Assembly (NCBI GenBank): GCA_041484525.1 | Contig: JBGPHT010000143.1 | Location: 1 to 19,454 of the forward strand | Source of the DNA: JBGPHT01 sp041484525 | Lineage (GTDB): Bacteria; Acidobacteriota; Terriglobia; Bryobacterales; Bryobacteraceae | Direction of reading: 5' to 3' | DNA length: 19,454 bases | In this document: one piece after another, positions 15,751-19,454 of the stretch | Layout: each line of letters begins with the position of its first letter | Position numbering within the stretch: the first letter of the stretch is position 1 | Program-made: the position numbers and the translations under genes | The notes under the pieces: generated by a model | The model's database searches: none | What the model was told of the DNA's origin: nothing | Seen by the model: only the letters and a program-made list of their open reading frames with translations

Positions 15751-18234
15751 TTACTTCAACGAAAAATTCAGATCGACGGTGGTCGAGACTTCGACCGGCG
15801 TGGCGTTCAACAGCGTCGGCTGGTATTGCCATTGCTTGACGGCCTCGATCGAGGCCGCCACCAGCAGCGGATGCCCGGATAAGGGCTCGGCGTGCGTTAC
15901 GTGCCCATCGGACGCGATGGTGACGGCGAGTTGGACAGTGCCGTCCAACCCGGCAGCCTTCGCCAACGCGGGATAGATGGGCTCGATGCGCCGGACCAAC
16001 TTCGCAGCCTGGACGGTTGGGCTCATCCTGATGCGGCCTGGGATCTCGGGACGCGCGGCGTGGTCCAACTGCTGCGCCAGAGGGTTCGGCGCAGCGTCGG
16101 GCAGAACGAAATTCACGTCTTCCGTGATCGCTGTTGCGGTAGGCTCGGGCGCATATCGCCATTGCCTTACCGCCTCCATCGCGCTAGGGACAAGCAGTGG
16201 GTGGCCGCCGATCACTTGAAGTTGCGTAACGGAGCCGTCGGGCGCGATGGTCACGAGCAGGTGGACCACTCCCGAAATTCTGGCCTGCCGGGCCAGCGGC
16301 GGGTAGACCGGTTCCACGCGGTTGAGCAGGGGCGGCGCGGAATCCCGGACCGAGGGCGGCGGGGCGGCTGCCTCTTGTCTTGCCGGCGGTGGGGGTGGCG
16401 GCGCGGCCCCCGTTGCTGCCGGCGGCGGGGGTGGTGGCGGCGGAGGCACGTTGCGATTGACGAAGTTGACCGTATCGCCAGCCTGCGTTGTCGTCGACAT
16501 CACTCGCGTTCCGTATTGCTGCGCGCGCTCGATCAGGCGGTCGCCCAGTTCCGCGACAGCGCGGACCAACGGATGCGCGTCGAGATCCACCGCCGGTCCC
16601 AGCGGCCCGGGCCGGCTGCGCACGGCTTTGAGCAGCGTGCCGGCCTGGACGAGCAAGATGCCGTCGGTGGAATTGAGGAGCTTGGATTTGGCAGTCTCCG
16701 CGAAACCCGCCTCATCGAACGACCGGGTATAGCTGGGGTCACCTGTACTGTTCGTGATGGCGCGCGCGTAGAGGGTGGCCAGCCGCTGGGTCAGGCCGGC
16801 GTTCCGCGGCTCGAGGGCGCGCGCATGCTCGTAGAGGCGCTCCGCTTCGTAGATGTCGCCGCCCGGCTGCTGGAAGAAGCGCGCCGCGTTCGCCAGCACC
16901 GCCGCGTCATTGAAATGGTTCGACGCCTGTTGCCGCCAGAGCAACGCGGCCTTGTCGTACGCCGCGCGGTCGTTCAGCGCGGACGTGACCGGCGAGATCC
17001 CGGTGGTGTTGTAGCCGGCAAGTTCCGATTCGGGATGATTCTCAATTAGCCAGTAAACGTGCTTCAGCCGCTCCGGGGTCAGCGTGTTTTCGAAATAGTA
17101 CGCTATGAGCTTGCTGCGCGTGGCAAGGTCGTGCGGCTGCTGCGTCAGATACTGTTCGAGGCGGGCCGCGTCGACAGCCGTCATCTTGTTGCCGTCGACC
17201 AGCGTCGCGGTGTAGGGATTGTTCCCCACGATTTCTGGCTGCTTCTGTTCCTGCGCGCGAGCCGCCACCGGCGCCAGTTGCAGCACCGAGGCCAGGTAGA
17301 TCACAGGCAGACTGCAGGCCGCGAGCGCCGCCCATCTCCGGCCGGTCACGCTGCTCGGGATCTGCCTGGTCTCATCCAGAATACGATCGATTCTCACCTT
17401 CACTTCCGCTGCCTTTGCCATTGCCATCGCCTCCCAAACTAATCGGCCCTGTCCGGTTCGCACCGCGGCCGCCATATCCAGTAGCGCCTGCGCGTAGGAT
17501 TCGCGCGCGCCCATTTCGAGCAGCACCGAATCGTCGCAAGCATGTTCCGCCAGAGCGGCCAGCCGCCGCTCGAGCCACCACGCCAGCGGATGGAACCAGT
17601 AGATGCACCGGTTCAATCCCGCCAGCATCGCAATCGCCCAGTCCGCGCGCCGGATGTGCGTGCGCTCGTGCGCCAGCACCGCATCCAGCTTCGAGGGCTC
17701 CCAGGATTCCCAGCCTGCGGGCAGTAAGATTCTGGGCTGCAGGAATCCTGCCGTTAAGGGGACGGAGATCCAGCCGGACTCGTAAACGTCCGCGGCCCAC
17801 GCGCACTCGATGGGCCGCGCCGCGTGCACCAGACGGCGCGTGAAGAGGTATCCGAACGCCATCCGCGCCAGCATGATGAGGACGCCGATGACGTAGACTG
17901 CCGCCGCCAGCTCGAGCCCGGTGGGCCATCGAGAGGCCGACCCGATCGCCGCCGCCGTACCGCCTGTCAGCACCAGGGGAGAGGGCTGTGCCGGCGCCGC
18001 CGGGGCCGCCAACGGGACCGCCGGCGACGCTCGCAACACGCGCACGGGAATGGACGGAAGTAACGGCGACAGCGCGGCCAGCAACAACATGCCGGACATC
18101 AAGACGGTGAAGCCGGCGTGACGCGCCGCCGCCGATTTCACGCGAAATAGCCAGATGGCCGCGCAGGCCGGCGCCCCCAGCAGCATGCTCCGCACCGCCA
18201 CGCCGGTCAGGAACGAGAGAATACTCGAGTCCAT
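15751..18234 (-). CDS. BlaR1-like M56 metallopeptidase with TPR-like region and two TonB C-terminal domains
   Basis: Numbering is from ATG 18234 (827 aa). The N-terminal half is an M56 membrane protease with about four hydrophobic helices (the last near 302-323), zinc site HERTH at 189-193 and a third-ligand candidate Glu230 in AEHACDD. In BlaR1/MecR1 this protease domain relays a signal that leads to loss of the BlaI repressor. Here the penicillin-binding sensor is absent. Instead come a predicted periplasmic helical/TPR-like region (about 345-560), a proline-rich linker (595-635) and two TonB C-terminal domains (636-711 and 745-827), each with the EPxYPxLA start and a QWxYxP motif. The chosen ATG is preceded by GAGGGGG and lies 1 nt after the blaI stop, so translation is probably coupled. 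A TTG at 18267 is possible but inside blaI. Confidence 0.92.
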   Translation of the reverse strand: MDSSILSFLTGVAVRSMLLGAPACAAIWLFRVKSAAARHAGFTVLMSGMLLLAALSPLLPSIPVRVLRASPAVPLAAPAAPAQPSPLVLTGGTAAAIGSASRWPTGLELAAAVYVIGVLIMLARMAFGYLFTRRLVHAARPIECAWAADVYESGWISVPLTAGFLQPRILLPAGWESWEPSKLDAVLAHERTHIRRADWAIAMLAGLNRCIYWFHPLAWWLERRLAALAEHACDDSVLLEMGARESYAQALLDMAAAVRTGQGRLVWEAMAMAKAAEVKVRIDRILDETRQIPSSVTGRRWAALAACSLPVIYLASVLQLAPVAARAQEQKQPEIVGNNPYTATLVDGNKMTAVDAARLEQYLTQQPHDLATRSKLIAYYFENTLTPERLKHVYWLIENHPESELAGYNTTGISPVTSALNDRAAYDKAALLWRQQASNHFNDAAVLANAARFFQQPGGDIYEAERLYEHARALEPRNAGLTQRLATLYARAITNSTGDPSYTRSFDEAGFAETAKSKLLNSTDGILLVQAGTLLKAVRSRPGPLGPAVDLDAHPLVRAVAELGDRLIERAQQYGTRVMSTTTQAGDTVNFVNRNVPPPPPPPPPAATGAAPPPPPPARQEAAAPPPSVRDSAPPLLNRVEPVYPPLARQARISGVVHLLVTIAPDGSVTQLQVIGGHPLLVPSAMEAVRQWRYAPEPTATAITEDVNFVLPDAAPNPLAQQLDHAARPEIPGRIRMSPTVQAAKLVRRIEPIYPALAKAAGLDGTVQLAVTIASDGHVTHAEPLSGHPLLVAASIEAVKQWQYQPTLLNATPVEVSTTVDLNFSLK
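16380..16450. repeat. Proline-codon run, G-rich on the plus strand
   Basis: These bases encode the nine- and six-proline runs of the M56/TonB protein linker. On the plus strand they read as GGCGGTGGGGGTGGCGG and GGCGGCGGGGGTGGTGG blocks with many closely spaced G-runs, some of five. This can expand or contract by slippage and could form G-quadruplexes on the template strand. Polyproline may also slow ribosomes and call for EF-P. Confidence 0.6.
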
Positions 18235-18235
18235 T

Positions 18236-18634
18236 TCAATCCCCCTCGCGATTCTTGCGCCGCGCAATCCGCTGCGCCAGCCGCTGCAGTTCGCGCTCGT
18301 CCACTACGTCGTCGTTCACCATTCCCACCAGGAGTTGTTCCACGGACCCCCCGCAAAACCGTTCGATGATCTGCCGAACGGCCCGGGCCGCGACGCTCTG
18401 CGGAAGTTCCAGGCCGCGGTACACGTTGGTCCGTCCCTCCGTCCGATGTTCGATGTAGCCCTTGGCTTCGAGGCGCGTGAGCATGGTGCGGACGGTCGAC
18501 TCCTTCATCGGATGCCGATCCGCCAACGCCGCGCGCACCTCCTCCGCCGTGGCTGTGGCGCGTGTCCACACGATGTGCATGACAAGGTGTTCGAGTTCGC
18601 TGAGTGGTTTTCGGGAATTACGAGCGCTCAACAT
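18236..18634 (-). CDS. BlaI/MecI-family transcriptional repressor
   Basis: This 132-residue winged-helix repressor matches the family's usual length. The sequence LSELEHLVMHIVW, then TAEEVRAALADRHPMKESTVRTMLTRLEAKGYIEHRTEG, is the classic BlaI DNA-binding domain with recognition helix STVRTMLTRLEAKG. A C-terminal helical dimerisation part follows (ARAVRQIIERFCGGSVEQLL). It is expected to bind TACA/TGTA dyads as a dimer and repress itself and the downstream M56 gene; such dyads lie directly at its start. ATG 18634 is chosen because the sequence before it is promoter and operator; the frame also runs to a TTG at 18676, but that TTG is the first part of the -35 box. No Shine-Dalgarno is present, consistent with a near-leaderless message. 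Confidence 0.94.
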   Translation of the reverse strand: MLSARNSRKPLSELEHLVMHIVWTRATATAEEVRAALADRHPMKESTVRTMLTRLEAKGYIEHRTEGRTNVYRGLELPQSVAARAVRQIIERFCGGSVEQLLVGMVNDDVVDERELQRLAQRIARRKNREGD

Positions 18635-18657
18635 TGTAGCGCTACAATATGTAGCGC
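18634..18657. promoter_or_regulatory. Predicted BlaI operator: overlapping TGTA/TACA dyads
   Basis: Two perfect dyads share a half-site. TTGTAGCGCTACAA (18634-18647) is a 14-bp palindrome. GCGCTACA-ATA-TGTAGCGC (18639-18657) has 8-bp arms around 3 nt. TACA/TGTA half-sites are the known core of BlaI/MecI operators. The sites cover the proposed -10 and the start codon of blaI, so binding would block initiation. The repressor encoded next to it is the obvious candidate binder. Confidence 0.8.
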
Positions 18658-18676
18658 AAAAAGGCGCGGGTGTCAA
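18648..18676 (-). promoter_or_regulatory. blaI promoter, perfect -35
   Basis: On the minus strand TTGACA (18671-18676) matches the sigma-70 -35 consensus exactly. With a 17-nt spacer it is followed by TACATA (18648-18653) as a modest -10. Transcription would begin near 18641, about 7 nt before the blaI ATG. The promoter starts 22 nt downstream of the L,D-transpeptidase stop, so blaI has its own control even if the upstream gene reads through. Confidence 0.65.
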
Positions 18677-18698
18677 GAGTTTTGTGCCGGGTGCTTCG

Positions 18699-19274
18699 TC
18701 AGGATTTTTCGGGATAGTACGAGAGCAGCAGTGCGCCGCCCTGGACGGCTTCGATCAACTGCCGCGAGATCTCCGGGCGGACCGCCGGACAGCCCCAGCT
18801 TCGTCCAATGCGGCCTTCGCGGCGGCCCAGGCTCTGGTTGACGTAGTCCGCCGCGTGAATCACGATCGCGCGCTCCATGCTCTTGTCGTTCACGCTTTTG
18901 TCGAGACCTTGCAGCCGCACCGACAAGCCGTGTTTCCCGATGTAAGTGTCACCCGTCAGGAATGCGCCGAGACTCGACATCAAGCTGCTCGGCTGGTTCG
19001 AAAACCTGACCGCGAAGTTATCCCCGCTGTTCCTGCCATGCGCCACCAGTTCCTCGAACAATACGCGCGTGCGGTTCAAATCGAAGACCCACAGGCGCGG
19101 CTCCGTGGACGGCCTGGTGTAGTCGATCACCATCAGCACATCCGACCGAACGCGTGCGCCGCTGGCCTGCAGGCGGTGGAGCGCAGTCAAAGCTGTGTCG
19201 AGTGCAGCGGGCGTGATGCGGGGCGCCTGTTTCAAGAGAGCTTGGAACTGCGTTGCCGGGCTCCCTGGACGCAC
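18699..19274 (-). CDS. Murein L,D-transpeptidase catalytic domain protein (YkuD_2 type)
   Basis: This 191-residue protein shows the catalytic signature of the YkuD_2 branch of L,D-transpeptidases: His140 in VIHAADYV, then GRIGRSWGCPAVRPEIS with nucleophile Cys162. Such enzymes make 3-3 peptidoglycan cross-links or attach groups to the wall through a cysteine thioester, and most penicillins do not inhibit them. Members normally carry an export signal, but the only usable start (GTG 19274) gives none. In-frame codons upstream read TSLFFFHVSSVPG, weakly signal-like, but contain no ATG, GTG or TTG before the previous gene. The enzyme lies upstream of blaI on the same strand, 22 nt before the blaI -35, so a cell-wall-stress link is plausible but inferred. 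Confidence 0.85.
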   Translation of the reverse strand: MRPGSPATQFQALLKQAPRITPAALDTALTALHRLQASGARVRSDVLMVIDYTRPSTEPRLWVFDLNRTRVLFEELVAHGRNSGDNFAVRFSNQPSSLMSSLGAFLTGDTYIGKHGLSVRLQGLDKSVNDKSMERAIVIHAADYVNQSLGRREGRIGRSWGCPAVRPEISRQLIEAVQGGALLLSYYPEKS

Positions 19275-19354
19275 CGGTCCGCCCGATCCCGGAACCGAAC
19301 TAACGTGGAAGAAAAAAAGGCTCGTCCGGGGAATCTGTGGGTAACTGGCGGGTT

Positions 19355-19454
19355 TCAGAGCTGGGATTGAGTGAGGAAACGGTGAAACTTGCGGCAGGTG
19401 GAGTCGAACGAGCGCTGCTCGTCTTCCCAGCCGTTGTGGATCAGCGGACCGCCG
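19355..19454 (-). CDS. C-terminal end of an unidentified gene (partial at right edge)
   Basis: An open minus-strand frame enters from the window edge and stops at TGA 19355-19357, giving 32 residues that include GGPLIHNGWEDEQRSFD and end in FLTQSQL. Mixed composition and a stop shortly before the next gene make it look like a true C-terminus, but I do not recognise the family. The gap to the L,D-transpeptidase start is 80 nt and holds a run of seven T on the minus strand without a convincing stem before it. Confidence 0.45.
   Translation of the reverse strand, partial: GGPLIHNGWEDEQRSFDSTCRKFHRFLTQSQL

Noticed and set aside
19275..19354. The T-run upstream of the L,D-transpeptidase as an intrinsic terminator of the edge gene
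   Set aside because: Seven T occur on the minus strand, but no stable GC stem could be found directly before them.

Overview
The window is GC-rich, densely coding DNA with long genes, almost certainly from an Acidobacteriota chromosome. The best guess is a Solibacter/Bryobacter-like lineage. This is inferred from gene content: a long secreted PIG-L deacetylase with a Gly-rich insert, a YVTN-propeller/phosphoesterase fusion, a BlaI regulator paired with an M56 peptidase that ends in TonB domains, and a small secreted protein resembling DUF5818. No search was run, so the taxonomy is a judgement. No rRNA, tRNA, CRISPR array or complete mobile element is visible.

Layout. At 1-123 (+) lies the 3' end of what looks like an IS630-type transposase. 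From 134 to 7630 three minus-strand genes follow, in transcription order: a secreted PIG-L-family protein, pyruvate carboxylase (pyc) and a TolC-type outer-membrane factor. A long imperfect inverted repeat separates the first two, and only 29 nt separate pyc from tolC. A patatin-like phospholipase (+) is divergent from the PIG-L gene and overlaps tail to tail with a lone nuoB (-). nuoB is divergent from a GH77 4-alpha-glucanotransferase gene, malQ (+). Two stem-loops follow malQ, then a large secreted propeller/phosphoesterase gene (-).

The second regulatory block starts at 14567. A small exported DUF5818-like gene and a Crp/Fnr-family regulator form a likely two-gene + strand operon ending in a strong intrinsic terminator (15698-15739). 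Converging on it from the minus strand is an L,D-transpeptidase - BlaI - M56 cluster. BlaI has a near-leaderless promoter with a perfect -35 box, and its -10 is buried in TGTA/TACA dyads of BlaI-operator type. BlaI and the M56 sensor gene are separated by 1 nt. The M56 protein carries an HExxH site in a four-helix membrane part, followed by a predicted periplasmic TPR-like region, a polyproline linker and two tandem TonB C-terminal domains. It has no penicillin-binding sensor domain. A further minus-strand gene enters from the right edge, with only its last 32 codons visible.

How the genes relate. Most are housekeeping or metabolic (pyc anaplerosis, malQ glycogen/maltodextrin turnover, nuoB complex I) or secreted hydrolases. 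The part that reads as one system is the right-hand cluster: an envelope-stress switch (BlaI + M56/TonB) beside a beta-lactam-insensitive type of cell-wall cross-linking enzyme. That functional link is inference from adjacency.
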